From the NCBI RefSeq assembly GCF_022869785.1, contig NZ_CP094997.1, forward strand, positions 2,294,001 through 2,358,000: a DNA stretch of 64,000 nt, given 5' to 3'. Below, in pieces: positions 7,905 through 16,418 of the stretch. The notes under the pieces were generated by a model. It made no database searches, was not told the origin of the DNA, and saw only the letters and a program-made list of their open reading frames with translations. Numbering within the stretch: the first letter of the stretch is position 1; every line of letters begins with the position of its first letter. The DNA comes from Dyadobacter chenwenxiniae. Lineage in GTDB: Bacteria; Bacteroidota; Bacteroidia; Cytophagales; Spirosomataceae. The translations under genes and the position numbers were made by a program.

Positions 7905-9047
7905 TTATGCCTGCCGCCTGGGCGGCGTTTGTTGCAAATACTGGCTCAAAACCTGCTCCGTATGCTTTAATGTTAAGCTGGGTTTGATCAGATCTTTGAA
8001 AAATGGAATCGTTTCCTGTCCTTTCAAGATGCGGTTTGGCCAGTCGGGATTGGCAATGGCGGCGCGGCCAATAGAGATTAAGTCTGCCTGATCGCTCGCT
8101 ACAAGCGACTCTGCCAACTCAATGTCGTGTAATCCGCCGTTGGCTATGATGGGGATTCGAGTCAGTTTTTTGGCAATCCCGGTCGATGACAACCCATCAG
8201 CATACAGGCTTTCTCTTTTCCAGGAACCGCCTTCCGAAGCAATGTGAAAGTAATCGGGCTGGATGCCGCTCAACACTTCGAAAATTTCCGTTGCCGTTTG
8301 TGAGCCGCCGGGCCATCTGTATGTGAGATCGTTCACTTTGCTTTCGGAAAGCCGGATGCCGATAATAAAATCGGCTGGCAACGCGTCCCGGATCGCCTGA
8401 TAAACTTCCATTAAAAAACGTAACCGGTTCCGCACATCGCCGCCATACTGATCCATTCTCAGGTTCGTATGCTCGGTCAGAAACTGGTCGAATAAATAGC
8501 CGTTCGCTGCGTGGATTTCAATGCCATCAAAACCCGCCTCGCGGGATAATGTTGCAGCATGCACATAACCGCGCTGAACCGCCTCAAAATCTGCGCGCTC
8601 CATCACTCTGGGAAGCGGGAAAGGCCCCGTAAGACCGCTCAATTCTGTGGACCGCTCGCCGATCGGCCGCACAGCCGAAGGAGCAATGGTGTGCTCCTGC
8701 AATTGCCCGAGCGCCCCCGCATGCATGAGCTGGTTGATAAAAACCGTATCGTGGCTGTGAACTTTGTCGGTAACCTTTTTCCATCCCAGCATTTGCCCTT
8801 CATGCGTGATGCCAGGCTGGTTGAGGTCGGACTGGCTGAATAAATGATCGGTGTACGTGCCTTCTGAGATGATCATTCCAAAGCCGCCTTCCGCAAATGC
8901 GCCATAATAATCAACCATTTCCTGCGTGGGAACGCCTTCGGATGTTGCACTCTTTCTGGTTAATGGCGCAACTACGAGGCGGTTGCGTAGTTGACGTCCT
9001 CCGTGCAGTTTTTGTGGGTCAAAGAGGCTGCTTTTTTTCATTTCCAT
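7905..9047 (-). CDS. Alkene reductase, Old Yellow Enzyme family (NADH:flavin oxidoreductase)
   Basis: This is an FMN-dependent ene-reductase of the OYE family that reduces activated C=C bonds of enals, enones or nitro-compounds with NAD(P)H. The protein is 380 residues, the usual length. Visible family motifs are RNRLVVAPLTRKSA near the N-terminus (FMN binding), the H-x-x-N pair in IHAANGYLFDQFL, the following NLRMDQYGGDVRNRLRF segment, and SIGRAAIANPDWPNRI near the C-terminus (phosphate binding). The start at 9047 or the in-frame ATG at 9041 are equally plausible. A divided regulatory relationship with the Crp-type gene upstream (72 bp away, same strand) is possible, as such pairs are common. 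Confidence 0.93.
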   Translation of the reverse strand: MEMKKSSLFDPQKLHGGRQLRNRLVVAPLTRKSATSEGVPTQEMVDYYGAFAEGGFGMIISEGTYTDHLFSQSDLNQPGITHEGQMLGWKKVTDKVHSHDTVFINQLMHAGALGQLQEHTIAPSAVRPIGERSTELSGLTGPFPLPRVMERADFEAVQRGYVHAATLSREAGFDGIEIHAANGYLFDQFLTEHTNLRMDQYGGDVRNRLRFLMEVYQAIRDALPADFIIGIRLSESKVNDLTYRWPGGSQTATEIFEVLSGIQPDYFHIASEGGSWKRESLYADGLSSTGIAKKLTRIPIIANGGLHDIELAESLVASDQADLISIGRAAIANPDWPNRILKGQETIPFFKDLIKPSLTLKHTEQVLSQYLQQTPPRRQA

Positions 9048-9118
9048 AGCTCATTTTTTTGATACAAAGCTATGGCAGCAGCTCCCGGGGGCACGTATAA
9101 CTAATTTAATAAAAAGCC

Positions 9119-9730
9119 TTAAACTTGTTTAATGTCAGGGCGTGACAAGCTCTTTCTGATCTGGCTTAAAAACACCGGCGTAATGCCCAGATATGAGGCA
9201 ATGTATTTCTGTGGCATCCTTTGTTCGAGGCTCGGATATTTCCGGATTAACGCTTCATAACGCTCGGCGCCACTCATAGAAATGGAATTCAGAATCCGCT
9301 GATTCTGCGCGATGCCCGATTTTTCATCCATAATGCGCCAATATCTTTCAAAAACCGGAATGTCAAGATAAAGCTGATCGAGGCTGGCCTTATCGATCTG
9401 TAACAATGTTGAAGCTTCCAGAGCCACAATGTTGCGCGTGGCCGGGATGCGCATCAAAAAACTGGTGGAATCGGTGATCCACCAATCTTCAAACGCAAAA
9501 TGCAATGTATGGTCGTTCCCTTTTTCGTCCATGTAAAAGGAGCGTAAAAAGCCTTTGCAAACGTAGCTTTCATGGTTGCAAATGTCTCCCTGCTGCACCA
9601 GATACTGCCTTGGAAGCAAATGCCGAACCGTTAACAGTGAACAAAAATGACGCTGTTCTTCCTCTGTCAGGCTGATCCGCTGCAACGCATGGTTCAGGAT
9701 TAACCGGTGTAGATCTTCTGTTTTTTCCAA
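9119..9730 (-). CDS. Crp/Fnr-family transcriptional regulator
   Basis: The protein is about 203 residues. The N-terminal cyclic-nucleotide-binding-like beta-roll (about 25-120) includes YLVQQGDICNHESYVCKGFLR. The C-terminal helical region (about 150-200) carries the motif YIASYLGITPVFLSQIRKSL, typical of the Bacteroidota Crp group. An in-frame stop lies two codons above the first plausible start, and no internal ATG precedes the conserved domain, so TTG at 9730 is the likely start. The cNMP-contacting residues are not conserved enough to predict cAMP binding. It may regulate the neighbouring OYE gene, transcribed in the same direction 72 bp downstream. Confidence 0.87.
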   Translation of the reverse strand: MEKTEDLHRLILNHALQRISLTEEEQRHFCSLLTVRHLLPRQYLVQQGDICNHESYVCKGFLRSFYMDEKGNDHTLHFAFEDWWITDSTSFLMRIPATRNIVALEASTLLQIDKASLDQLYLDIPVFERYWRIMDEKSGIAQNQRILNSISMSGAERYEALIRKYPSLEQRMPQKYIASYLGITPVFLSQIRKSLSRPDIKQV

Positions 9731-9809
9731 TTTTTAAGCATAGAATAGATGCTAAAAATATTAAAAATATGTCAGGAAACGTTTGAAATGCCGATCGTCA
9801 GTTTCATGC

Positions 9810-11177
9810 TCACGGCATCTTATAATTTTTAGACGCATCATCCAAGACCAGAATCCAGTCATGGCCGTAACCCGAAGTAGGCGGCGTGAATTGCTTCACC
9901 GCCTTGCTGTCCATTTTACCAATTTCCTTGGTTTTGCCATTTTTAGGGTCATACCAAAATGCATTTAACTGACTCCCAGAGATCTTACCAGGATTTACAG
10001 AAAATGATCTGCCCGTTGAGGTGTAAACAAAAATGTAGTCTGCGCCCCTCGTGGCCTGTATCCTTTCGTATGAAGCCAGGTCATTTTCTATGATAACTGT
10101 CTGATCCGGAACCCTTTCTGTGATCGGTCGCGATTCCATGAGCTTGCGGACAAATTTCATTTCTTTCGCACCGGGCAAGTCGAGTGCCTGTTGCCAGAAA
10201 ATGTGCGGGCCGTTCACGGCTTCGCGATTAGGCGCGTACATTTGCCAAATGTCGTGGCAACCGTAAGTGTGACCGAAAGCGCCCGAAAACAGGTCGAGAT
10301 AAGCGGCTTTTCTTACGTCATATGCATTGGAAGTGCCCAGCTCGCTGGCATTGAAACAAACCGGATGGTCTTCATAAATAGGTTCTCCGTCCAACACAGG
10401 TTTAACCGGCTGGCGGTCATAGGCTCGTTTTATATTTTCATAAACGGCTGCGTCACGGCAATGCCCGTTCTGAAACATATTGAAATCAAGCCAATTGTCA
10501 TCATGAAACCATTCCCCTGATCCTTCTTTATTTGGTTGCGGATGAAAGGTCATCATCGCATTATCATTCCCTCCCACACCCGCAACAACGCCCGCGGCCA
10601 TGGCGCGCCAAACGCCGACATCGTCCACATCCTTTCTAGGTGTGCGGTCGCCGCCAAGCACCCAGATAATATTTTTACGGTTTTTATAGCGATTACCGAG
10701 CCATTTTCCATAAACCTCTGCATTGCTTTTATTGAAAACTTCCGGCCCCTTTCCCCAGGTCGATTTAAAGACCTTATCGCCCCAGGTGGGCAGAAAAGCA
10801 ATGGTTAAGTTAAGTTCTGCGGCTTTGTCGATGATAAAATCCACGTGTTTAAAGTAGGCTTCATTAGGTTTGGTCGGGTCATTATCGATCAATGGTCTGT
10901 CTCCGTAAGTGTTTGGAACATTCAATCCGTCAAACTCAGCCAAAGCCACCGCTTGAATAACTGTAAAACCTTGTGCTGCACGCTTTTCCAGATAATACGT
11001 GGCATCTTCGCGATCGAGCCGGTGGAACAGTTCCCACGCTGTATCACCAAGCCAGAAAAACGGTTTCCCCTCCCTCATCAGATAACGCTTGTTCGGACTC
11101 ACGGTATACGACTGCGCCACGGCGCCATAACCGGCGAATAATAGCAAGAAGGCATAACAGAGGTTGCGACAAGTCAT
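9810..11177 (-). CDS. Secreted glycoside hydrolase family 140-like protein (DUF4038, apiosidase-type)
   Basis: The protein is 455 residues with a clear signal peptide (about 1-21, ending VAQ). The mature part opens with YTVSPNKRYLMREGKPFFWLGDTAWELFHRLD, the DUF4038 signature, and forms a TIM barrel. WVLGGDRTPR and PVLDGEPIYEDHP contain likely catalytic acid residues. A C-terminal domain of about 90 residues (VIIENDL...DWILVLDD) matches the collagen-binding-like domain often attached to this family. Characterised GH140 enzymes cleave apiose from rhamnogalacturonan II, but Cytophagales carry many paralogues with unknown specificity. It lies upstream of an 8-bp/23-bp repeat array and has no SusC/D neighbours. 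Confidence 0.85.
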   Translation of the reverse strand: MTCRNLCYAFLLLFAGYGAVAQSYTVSPNKRYLMREGKPFFWLGDTAWELFHRLDREDATYYLEKRAAQGFTVIQAVALAEFDGLNVPNTYGDRPLIDNDPTKPNEAYFKHVDFIIDKAAELNLTIAFLPTWGDKVFKSTWGKGPEVFNKSNAEVYGKWLGNRYKNRKNIIWVLGGDRTPRKDVDDVGVWRAMAAGVVAGVGGNDNAMMTFHPQPNKEGSGEWFHDDNWLDFNMFQNGHCRDAAVYENIKRAYDRQPVKPVLDGEPIYEDHPVCFNASELGTSNAYDVRKAAYLDLFSGAFGHTYGCHDIWQMYAPNREAVNGPHIFWQQALDLPGAKEMKFVRKLMESRPITERVPDQTVIIENDLASYERIQATRGADYIFVYTSTGRSFSVNPGKISGSQLNAFWYDPKNGKTKEIGKMDSKAVKQFTPPTSGYGHDWILVLDDASKNYKMP

Positions 11178-11229
11178 GGTTATTTCAAATGTTTTATTTT
11201 TATAATGATACGAATGAAATTTTAATTTT

Positions 11230-11349
11230 GAATGATTGAATGATTGAATGACTGAATGTTTTAAATTTTATTCACTCATTCAATCATTCAATCATTCAGC
11301 GCACCGGCGCCCGCTCATTCAATCATTCAGCGCACCGGCGCCCGCTCAT
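11230..11349. repeat. Compound intergenic repeat array with long inverted stem (locus 1)
   Basis: Several copies of GAATGATT-type octamers (11230-11258) face ATTCAATC octamers (11278-11293) across a 15-bp AT spacer, forming an imperfect stem of about 24 bp. The right side continues with two 23-bp units (11294-11316 and 11325-11347). Each is ATTCAGCGCA, a variable trinucleotide (CCG in both), and GCGCCCGCTC, with one octamer between them. The array fills the gap between the GH140 and YceI genes. The same pattern recurs at 12106-12388, 30909-30936 and 33795-33920. Confidence 0.85.
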
Positions 11350-11354
11350 CCCCC

Positions 11355-11981
11355 CTACTCACTCCCCTTCCTCGTGCCGTCCAGCTTCAAATGGATAGCC
11401 ACGTCGTTATAGATATAATGTCCTTCTGCTTTTGGGTCTGTGGCATAGGTCATACCCCATTTGGTGCGGTCGATGCTGAATTTGGCTTCGGTTTTTAGGT
11501 TTTTTTCGTTTACGTCGATTTTGGCCGGGAATGTTAGTGAGTTTGTTTTGCCGATCATGGTGAAATCTCCTGTTACGAGAAAGTTAGCGCCTGCTATTGC
11601 GGCGGTGTCCCTGCCTGTGTAAGGCTGTACTTTTGTGATTTTAAAAGCGGCCTCCGGATGAACTGCCATGTTGAAGAAATCAGCGCTTTTCAAATGTTCC
11701 AGCAACTGCGGCTTCACGGCGTCCGGCAGGTTAAAATTCTTGATCGAAGCGATAGGAATAATGAATGAGCCGCCTGTAACTTTGCCATTTTCCACCTCCA
11801 GGTCCTTACTTTTTACGGCGAATGAGCCTGTGTTAGCATTGTCGGGCATTGCGCCTTTCCACTCCGCAACGGAAGTTTCCTCATTCAAAACGTAAACTTG
11901 CTTTTGGCTGATTTCGTCGGTTTTGCAACCTGCCCAAAGCATGGTTACTGCACTGATCGCAGATAAAATGATTGTTTTCAT
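11355..11981 (-). CDS. YceI-family lipoprotein
   Basis: The start at 11981 gives 208 residues beginning with a lipoprotein signal (MKTIILSAISAVTMLWAGC, lipobox LWAGC with Cys at 19). The upstream in-frame extension to 12071 adds no signal-like sequence and is discarded. The rest is a YceI lipocalin-like beta barrel that binds isoprenoid-type lipids or quinones in known members. Typical segments are SVAEWKGAMP, GSFIIPIASIKN, LLEHLKSADFF and KFSIDRTKWGM near the C-terminus. It is flanked on both sides by octamer/23-mer repeat arrays and is monocistronic as far as can be seen. Confidence 0.9.
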   Translation of the reverse strand: MKTIILSAISAVTMLWAGCKTDEISQKQVYVLNEETSVAEWKGAMPDNANTGSFAVKSKDLEVENGKVTGGSFIIPIASIKNFNLPDAVKPQLLEHLKSADFFNMAVHPEAAFKITKVQPYTGRDTAAIAGANFLVTGDFTMIGKTNSLTFPAKIDVNEKNLKTEAKFSIDRTKWGMTYATDPKAEGHYIYNDVAIHLKLDGTRKGSE

Positions 11982-12394
11982 GACTGATAGTTTTGTTTTG
12001 TTTTTGTGATTTTTGACAAAACTCCGCTTTTCACCAGCCCGGCGTAATCTGATATCTACTGAACTGCGCATTTCAATTTCCGAATTGAGAAATTGGATTG
12101 ATTTTGAATGAGTGAATGATTGGATGATTGAATGAGCGGGCGCCGATGCGCTGAATGAGCGGGCGCCGATGCAATGAACGAGCGGGTCGCTGCTTGATGA
12201 GTCAATGAGTGACGGATTGCGGGCGGTGACCAGTTAAACTTTGAAAACTTTCCCTTTCCGGTCACACATTCATTCATTCACATTCCCATTCCTTCATTTA
12301 CATTCACACATTCATTCATTCACTCATTCACACATTCACTCATTCACACATTCACTCATTAACCCCATCGGCGCCCGCTCATTCAAATCAGGAC
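11982..12394. other. 413-bp gene-free region between yceI-type gene and LytS-type kinase
   Basis: No convincing gene is present. Most of the interval is the inverted pair of repeat arrays described separately (12106-12388). The leading part, 11982-12105, is AT-rich leader of the minus-strand YceI gene. The promoter of the plus-strand kinase must lie within or next to the repeats, because the kinase ATG (12395) follows the last repeat by only about 8 bp. Confidence 0.6.
12106..12388. repeat. Compound intergenic repeat array, inverted pair (locus 2)
   Basis: The left arm (about 12106-12225) holds GAATGA/GATTGAAT octamer variants and two adjacent 23-bp units in reverse orientation (12134-12156 and 12157-12179), both with variable centre CGA on the + strand, followed by degenerate copies. 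The right arm (about 12263-12388) has many ATTCATTC/ATTCACTC/ATTCACAC variants in the opposite orientation. It ends with the half-unit GGCGCCCGCTCATTC just before the kinase start. The arms could pair across about 150 bp. Confidence 0.8.
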
Positions 12395-13471
12395 ATGTCT
12401 AAATTTAAATCCATACTGAAAAGCCCGATCAGCAGGAAGGACGTCTGGGTCTTGTTTGTTTGTCTTCCGTACTTCCTTACGCTGGCATATCTGCTTTTTG
12501 GCCGTCGCTATATGCGGGAAAGTGAGGTGTTTGTTTATGCAACAATGATTGTATGCGCAGTATGGGTGATCTCGTGGCGGCTGCACATTCTGGCGGGACA
12601 TTATATGCGCGTCATTTTGCAGGATGTGCAGCAAACCACTTACCGGCTGCTGCTGTCGATGTCCATTTACATTCCGCTCACCGGCATCATCGCGTGCATT
12701 TTATTTTATGGCTTCTATCGAACTGGTTTTCTCGGTTACACATTTGATTTCGGAAATTTCGTCGCCGCTCTTCTCTCAGGCCTCCTAATCAACATTGTGG
12801 CTACAAGCTTTTACGAAGGGCTTTACATTTTCGAGCGTTGGCGGGGCACATTATTAGAAGCGGAAAACCTGAAACTGGAAGCAGAAAAGCTAAAAAAAGC
12901 AAACCTGCAAAGTCAGCTGGATGGGCTGAAAAGCCAGGTTAACCCGCATTTTTTGTTTAATAGTCTCAATTCTTTATCCGCACTGATTCATAAGGATCCT
13001 GACAAAGCAGAAGAATTCCTGGATGAGTTAAGTAAGGTTTACCGTTATCTGCTCCGTACGAACGAGCAGGAACTGACGACGCTTTCCGCCGAGATCAAAT
13101 TCATCTCTTCCTATTTTCATTTGCTCAAAACACGTTACGCTGAGGGAATTATGCTGGATGTGGATATTGAAAAAATGTATGAAGATTACCTGCTGCCGCC
13201 ACTTACGCTGCAAATGCTTTTAGAAAATGCAGTCAAACACAACGTGATCCTGAAACAGGAGCCGCTTGTCATTGAAATAAAAACAGACCAAAACGAAAAC
13301 CTCATTGTCCGAAATTCGCTGCATAGGAAGCGATTAATTGTACAATCCAACAAAGTGGGCCTGGCCAATATATCGACTAAATATCGCTTGCTGAACCAGC
13401 CTGACATTATCATCCTGGATGACGACAATGTCTTTACTGTGACTATCCCGCTCATTCACAATTACAAATAA
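12395..13471 (+). CDS. Sensor histidine kinase, LytS/YehU (His_kinase) type
   Basis: The protein is 358 residues. Four hydrophobic segments fill the N-terminal half, for example about 18-35, 48-66, 82-105 and 117-137, with no recognisable extracellular sensor. A coiled-coil linker of alternating EAENLKLEAEKL repeats follows (about 150-170), then the phosphorylation region NPHFLFNSLN (about 184-193). The ATPase domain has an N box ENAVKHN (about 278-284) and a C-terminal lobe with VGLANISTKYRLL. The LytTR regulator follows 33 bp downstream on the same strand, so these form one system. The start is ATG 12395, immediately after the repeat array. The signal is unknown. Confidence 0.93.
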   Translation: MSKFKSILKSPISRKDVWVLFVCLPYFLTLAYLLFGRRYMRESEVFVYATMIVCAVWVISWRLHILAGHYMRVILQDVQQTTYRLLLSMSIYIPLTGIIACILFYGFYRTGFLGYTFDFGNFVAALLSGLLINIVATSFYEGLYIFERWRGTLLEAENLKLEAEKLKKANLQSQLDGLKSQVNPHFLFNSLNSLSALIHKDPDKAEEFLDELSKVYRYLLRTNEQELTTLSAEIKFISSYFHLLKTRYAEGIMLDVDIEKMYEDYLLPPLTLQMLLENAVKHNVILKQEPLVIEIKTDQNENLIVRNSLHRKRLIVQSNKVGLANISTKYRLLNQPDIIILDDDNVFTVTIPLIHNYK

Positions 13472-13504
13472 CCCTGATATACCACATTAACATACTGTTT
13501 TAAG

Positions 13505-14284
13505 ATGAATATTCTGATAGTTGAAGATGAAGACCTGGCGGTTGACAAGCTGAAAGCCACATTAGCGAAACTGGATCATCAGGCGCGCGTAATCGGCATT
13601 ACAAGCAGCATTAACGCGACAGTCAACTGGTTGGCAACCCATCCGTCCCCCGATTTAATCCTGATGGACATTGAGCTGGCAGATGGTCAGAGTTTTGAAA
13701 TTTTTGATCAACTGCGGGTTAAAAGTCCGGTCATATTTATCACTTCTTATGATGAATATGCATTACGGGCTTTCAAGGTAAACAGCATTGATTATCTGCT
13801 CAAACCAGTTCAGAAAGAAGATCTGAATACAGCATTGGATAAATACAGCGCATTTAGAGAGACTTTTTCGCAGGTGACGGAAACACAGGCTGTGAACATT
13901 GAGAAGCTCGTGCTGGAACTCCAAAGTCAATTCCAGCCCAAAGATTACCGTACAAGGTTTTTGGTAAAACACGTTCAGAAACTCGTTTCCGTGGAAGTGG
14001 ATGCTATTTCTTACTTTTTCAGTGAGGAGCGGATCAGCTTTTTCAAAACGCACGACGACAAACAGTTTATCGTGGATTACAACATGGACGAACTGGAAGA
14101 ACTCCTCGATCCGGCTTCGTTTTTCAGGATCAGCCGTTCATTTATCATTACCGTAAAATCTGTTAATCAGATCAGCGACTATTTCGGGCATCGCCTGGCG
14201 TTGCGGTTACAGCCGAATCTTAATAAAGAGAGCATTGTAAGCCGTGAGAAAGTACAGGCTTTTAAGGTTTGGATGGGTAAATAA
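13505..14284 (+). CDS. LytTR-family response regulator
   Basis: This is the partner of the upstream LytS-type kinase: 259 residues with an N-terminal receiver (about 1-120) and a C-terminal LytTR DNA-binding domain (about 150-255). The receiver shows IVEDEDLAVDKL, the phospho-acceptor aspartate in LILMDIELADG (about 55) and the lysine in DYLLKPVQKED (about 103). The LytTR part contains FFRISRSFIITVKSV and REKVQAFKVWM. It is close in sequence to the regulator at 638-1411. It ends 5 bp before the convergent stop of the NarL-type gene, with no obvious terminator between. Confidence 0.93.
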   Translation: MNILIVEDEDLAVDKLKATLAKLDHQARVIGITSSINATVNWLATHPSPDLILMDIELADGQSFEIFDQLRVKSPVIFITSYDEYALRAFKVNSIDYLLKPVQKEDLNTALDKYSAFRETFSQVTETQAVNIEKLVLELQSQFQPKDYRTRFLVKHVQKLVSVEVDAISYFFSEERISFFKTHDDKQFIVDYNMDELEELLDPASFFRISRSFIITVKSVNQISDYFGHRLALRLQPNLNKESIVSREKVQAFKVWMGK

Positions 14285-14289
14285 TTTGC

Positions 14290-14958
14290 TTAATTGCCGC
14301 GTAAGGCCAGGCTGATCAGTTCGGCCGTGTTTTTTACATTCGCCTTCTTCATAATGCTTGCGCGCTGGTTGGCGACGGTATTTGAGCTGATATCAAATTT
14401 TTCGGCGATGTCCTTGCTGCTCATGCCTTCGGTGAGACATTTCAGGATCTGCTGTTCACGCGGCGTAATCATTTTCCAGATCGACTTGTCATTGCCCTCT
14501 TCAAATTCCACTTTTGGCTCCGGATTTCTGGCGATTTGTTTCAACAGGTTTTTGATAATCACCGAAGAGGCATAGGGAGGAAAATAAAGCTCACCTTTGG
14601 CAACACTGCGGATGGCTTTCAACATTTCATCGCGGCTGGTGTCTTTCTGTAAGTAACCCGAAGCGCCGCTTATAGCCGACGAAATCATATAATCGGCATT
14701 GTTATGCATGCTGAAAACCAAAATCCTGACATTCGGAAAAACAGGAACAATTTGCTTGATCACATCAATTCCTGACATTCTGGGCATCGTAAGATCCAGT
14801 AAAATCACATCTGGTCCCGCGGTCTCAACCATATCCCAGACTTCATCGCCATCCGACGCCTCACCTGCTATCAACAGGTCTTCCTCATCTTCCAAAAGGG
14901 TGATAATCCCTTGTCTTACCACGGAGTGGTCATCAACGATTAAAATTCGGATGGGCAT
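14290..14958 (-). CDS. NarL/LuxR-family response regulator of the nitrite-reductase cluster
   Basis: The protein is 222 residues: a receiver domain (about 1-120) with IVDDHSVVRQG, the phospho-acceptor aspartate in VILLDLTMPRMSG (about 54) and lysine in LQKDTSRDEML. A LuxR-type HTH covers about 158-220 (TPREQQILKCLTEGMSSKDIA and the following recognition helix). It is the last gene of the minus-strand run nirB, nirD, kinase, regulator, and lies 25 bp after the kinase. The kinase has a NarX-like periplasmic P-box, so this regulator probably responds to nitrate or nitrite and controls the island (inference from context and family). A TACTCCT heptamer matching the NarL consensus occurs at 19541 between the divergent nirB and cobA. 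Confidence 0.9.
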   Translation of the reverse strand: MPIRILIVDDHSVVRQGIITLLEDEEDLLIAGEASDGDEVWDMVETAGPDVILLDLTMPRMSGIDVIKQIVPVFPNVRILVFSMHNNADYMISSAISGASGYLQKDTSRDEMLKAIRSVAKGELYFPPYASSVIIKNLLKQIARNPEPKVEFEEGNDKSIWKMITPREQQILKCLTEGMSSKDIAEKFDISSNTVANQRASIMKKANVKNTAELISLALRGN

Positions 14959-14983
14959 GAACGAATGTTTTTGGGATTAATAA

Positions 14984-16414
14984 TTACAAATCGACCCGAA
15001 CAATCAGGTTGGTTCCGCTGTCTACTTTGGAGATAATTTCCATCTCACCGTTCAGCAGCTGTGTCCTGGTGCGGATATTTTCCATACCGTTTCTGGTGAG
15101 GAAAATTCCTTCTTCTGATTTCAAATTACTAATTAAAAATCCTTTTCCGTTATCGGCAATTTCCAAAAAGATCCGATTCTTATTTTGTTCCAATTTAATC
15201 TTGATCTTATCCGCATTGGCATGCTTAACCGCATTATTTAATGCTTCCTGGGCAATGCGATACAGGCCAATTTCCATTGGGCGGCTCATTTCAATGCGCT
15301 TGTTTGCATCGCCGTCAAACTCGATTTTGATTCCTGATAACTCGGCAGTTTGCTCGCAAAGCAATCGCAATGCAGCATTAAGTCCAAAATCACTGAGCAC
15401 AGAAGGCATCAAATTGAACGAGATCTGCCGGGTGGTCTGGATGATATCCTGAATCAATGCGAGCAGCTGCCCAAATCGTTTCTGATTCTTCTCGTCATGA
15501 AACTGGACCGATTTCAGCTTTTCACCGTGAAGTTTAAGGCCGGTCAGCATCTGGCCGATCCCGTCATGCAATTCCAGAGCAAACCGCTTGCGCTCCTCTT
15601 CCTGCCCTTCGATCAATGCGCTGGCGCGGATGCGGTCTTCGGCCAGTTGCAATTCATATTTTTCTTCTTCCACACGAAGCAATTCATTCTGCGCTTCCAG
15701 CAGCTGATTATTTGCCTCTTTTAATTTCTGATTGGAAAGCTGCAACGCATTCTCCGATTCAGTCAGCATTTTCACCACGCGCCGGGTGGTGTTTACGACT
15801 GGGCGGAAGATCAATATGCCCTCTGCAAAAAGCACAAGGATTGTCATAATGTCCAGGATCCACTCGATCCTTTCGAGGTTTTCCAGCCTCTGGAAACTTT
15901 CCTTGTCGAACTGAAAAACGATCTTATCCATTTTGGCAAGAAACAATGGTTCCTTTTCCAGAATGAGACTCAATGCCTGCGCTTTCGCCGGTGCCGCAAC
16001 AATGGGATCATTGACCAACAAAAAATTGAGGTAAATACTGTCAAAAACCGGCATAAGATCCAAAAACATGGAATCCAGCGCGGCGCTTTTCCAGGTTACC
16101 AGTCCATTTTCGACAGGCAGTTTTTTGTTTGCCAAATTTTCATGACTATCCTTCCAAATTTTCAAAAGCGCGCTGAACTGCGTGGAGTCGCTGTGTTTCA
16201 TCTGCCCGACATTCAAGATGGCAAGTTTGGTCAGCCGCTGGCTCAGCATCCGCTGCCTGCCGGCAACATTCACCATCCGACTGTCGTGGTTCAGGTTGTT
16301 GATCGTCCTTCTGATCAGGAACAAACCACTGATTGTCAGCATCGCTACTACGCATAATGCAACAATGTAAAACCGTGTCAGACTGCTTGCTACGCTCTTG
16401 TCGAGTCTCTCCAT
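14984..16414 (-). CDS. NarX-like sensor histidine kinase (PilJ/NarX sensor, HisKA_3)
   Basis: The protein is 476 residues. TM1 is at about 12-31 and TM2 at about 188-208. Between them is a periplasmic four-helix domain whose start, VNVAGRQRMLSQRLTK, matches the NarX/NarQ/PilJ P-box that binds nitrate or nitrite in NarX. A coiled-coil signalling helix of about 50 residues leads to the HisKA_3 box ALELHDGIGQMLTGL (about 282-296). The HATPase at the C-terminus has ALNNAVKHANAD and DNGKGF motifs. nirD ends 4 bp upstream and the NarL-type regulator begins 25 bp downstream. A role as nitrate/nitrite sensor for the island is strongly suggested but not proven. Confidence 0.9.
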   Translation of the reverse strand: MERLDKSVASSLTRFYIVALCVVAMLTISGLFLIRRTINNLNHDSRMVNVAGRQRMLSQRLTKLAILNVGQMKHSDSTQFSALLKIWKDSHENLANKKLPVENGLVTWKSAALDSMFLDLMPVFDSIYLNFLLVNDPIVAAPAKAQALSLILEKEPLFLAKMDKIVFQFDKESFQRLENLERIEWILDIMTILVLFAEGILIFRPVVNTTRRVVKMLTESENALQLSNQKLKEANNQLLEAQNELLRVEEEKYELQLAEDRIRASALIEGQEEERKRFALELHDGIGQMLTGLKLHGEKLKSVQFHDEKNQKRFGQLLALIQDIIQTTRQISFNLMPSVLSDFGLNAALRLLCEQTAELSGIKIEFDGDANKRIEMSRPMEIGLYRIAQEALNNAVKHANADKIKIKLEQNKNRIFLEIADNGKGFLISNLKSEEGIFLTRNGMENIRTRTQLLNGEMEIISKVDSGTNLIVRVDL

Positions 16415-16418
16415 TCGC

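Noticed and set aside
9810..11177. Assigning the GH140-like gene as a functional link to the split transketolase (apiose route)
   Set aside because: GH140 paralogues have varied specificity, and the genes are 40 kb apart with no shared regulator or kinase seen.
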